Source: Actinomycetota bacterium
Lineage (GTDB): Bacteria; Actinomycetota; Coriobacteriia; Anaerosomatales; JAHIQC01
Assembly: GCA_018902765.1 (NCBI GenBank)
Contig: JAHIQC010000005.1
Location: forward strand, 1 to 15,747
DNA: 15,747 nucleotides
Direction of reading: 5' to 3'
The notes under the pieces were generated by a model. The model searched no databases and was not told where the DNA came from. It worked only from the letters and a program-made list of their open reading frames with translations. A program made the position numbers and the translations under genes. Shown here piece after piece: positions 15,085 to 15,747 of the stretch (position 1 is its first letter; each line of letters begins with the position of its first letter).

Positions 15085-15747
15085 CTAGGTTCGGTACTCC
15101 CCGTTGATGCGCACGTACTCGTAGGACAGGTCGCATGTCCACACCGTGGATGCGCCGACTCCCAGATGCAGGTCGACGACAACCTCGATCTCGTCCGCCG
15201 CCAGCGCAGCTGCTGCCAGCTCCTCATCGAACGGGACCGCCATGCCTTCGCGACACGTCGTGATACCCGCGAACACGACCTCAAGCCGATCGGGGTCCAC
15301 ATGCGCGCCGGACTTTCCCACCGCCATCGCCACCCGACCCCAGTTCGCGTCCGCGCCGAAAATGGCCGTCTTGAACAGCGGTGAGTTGGCGATCGACATC
15401 GCCGCGTCCCGTGCATCCGCATCGCGCGCGGCACCCTGAACTGTGACGGTGATGAACTTGGTGGCACCTTCCCCGTCACGCACGATCATGCGGGCAAGCT
15501 CGCCACTCACAGCCGTGATGGCAGCGCCAATCTCGGCTACGAGCGGATCGCCAACGTCGATTGCCGCTCCACCCTCGGCACCGCTTGCCATGAGCAGCAC
15601 CATGTCGTTGGTGGAGGTATCACCATCAACGGTGATCCTGTTGAAGGTCTCATCTGCCGAGGAGCGCAAAATCGCGTCGCATGCGGCAGGCGTGAGCGGG
15701 GCGTCCGTAGTAACGAATCCAAGCATCGTGGCCATGTTGGGCATGAT
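15085..15747 (-). CDS. argJ: Glutamate N-acetyltransferase / acetylglutamate synthase, cut by the right edge
   Basis: ArgJ moves the acetyl group from N-acetylornithine to glutamate, closing the acetyl cycle; bifunctional forms also use acetyl-CoA. The 221 codons present continue to the window edge as IMPNMATMLGFVTTDA, the family's self-cleavage region. By family knowledge the chain cuts between A and T of NMA|TML, so the threonine encoded at 15727-15729 is the catalytic nucleophile, and the window holds the whole beta chain plus only a few residues of the alpha chain. The ATG at 15744 is internal, not a start. Conserved beta-chain stretches include DGDTSTNDMVL and FGADANWGRVAMA, and the end EYVRINGEYRT is typical. 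The alpha chain and the expected argC lie beyond the window. Whether it is mono- or bifunctional cannot be read from this part. Confidence 0.96.
   Translation of the reverse strand: MMPNMATMLGFVTTDAPLTPAACDAILRSSADETFNRITVDGDTSTNDMVLLMASGAEGGAAIDVGDPLVAEIGAAITAVSGELARMIVRDGEGATKFITVTVQGAARDADARDAAMSIANSPLFKTAIFGADANWGRVAMAVGKSGAHVDPDRLEVVFAGITTCREGMAVPFDEELAAAALAADEIEVVVDLHLGVGASTVWTCDLSYEYVRINGEYRT

Noticed and set aside
15009..15479. N-terminal extension of argB to 15479
   Set aside because: The extra 157 residues lie inside argJ in another frame, are Arg/Ser-rich and unrelated to acetylglutamate kinases.
1..15747. Defence system, prophage, transposon, CRISPR array, tRNA or rRNA
   Set aside because: Nearly all bases are covered by recognisable housekeeping genes; I saw no transposase, integrase, regularly spaced repeats or tRNA-like cloverleaf.

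Overview
This is a GC-rich, gene-dense bacterial chromosomal window with no RNA gene, CRISPR array, insertion sequence or phage gene that I can see. The complete order argJ-argB-argD-argF-argR-argG-argH on one strand is the argCJBDFRGH arrangement typical of Actinomycetota. Class A penicillin-binding proteins (PBPs) with PASTA domains and an approximately 800-residue two-part U32 protein fit the same phylum. My inference is an actinobacterial lineage, possibly Coriobacteriia-like, but the rank below phylum is a guess from gene content.

Left part (1-6400), cell envelope. A class A PBP runs off the left edge (plus strand) and ends in a PASTA domain followed by a PKD domain. It converges on a long U32-family gene (minus strand). 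That gene is divergent from a second, complete class A PBP (plus strand) with glycosyltransferase, transpeptidase and PASTA domains. The two PBPs are paralogues. A strong bidirectional hairpin terminator follows the second PBP.

Middle (6400-8820). A two-gene minus-strand unit encodes a 3-methyladenine DNA glycosylase (mpg) and a NIF3-like protein, joined by an ATGA stop/start overlap. Divergent from it, across a 110-base gap holding a neat inverted repeat, is a small three-helix membrane protein that I do not recognise.

Right part (8817-15747), arginine biosynthesis. Seven minus-strand genes run argJ (cut by the right edge almost exactly at its self-cleavage site), argB, argD, argF, the arginine repressor argR, argG and argH. 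Most junctions are abutting, overlapping or a few bases apart. Together they take N-acetylglutamate (via acetyl recycling by ArgJ) through ornithine and citrulline to arginine. argC, acting between argB and argD, is presumably just beyond the right edge. The N-terminal helix and C-terminal motif of ArgB suggest feedback inhibition by arginine.

I found no convincing undescribed multi-gene system. The points most worth a second look are the PKD-tailed PBP, the unknown membrane protein, its stop-codon overlap with argH, and the non-coding inverted repeats at 4060-4122, 8094-8120 and 15031-15046.
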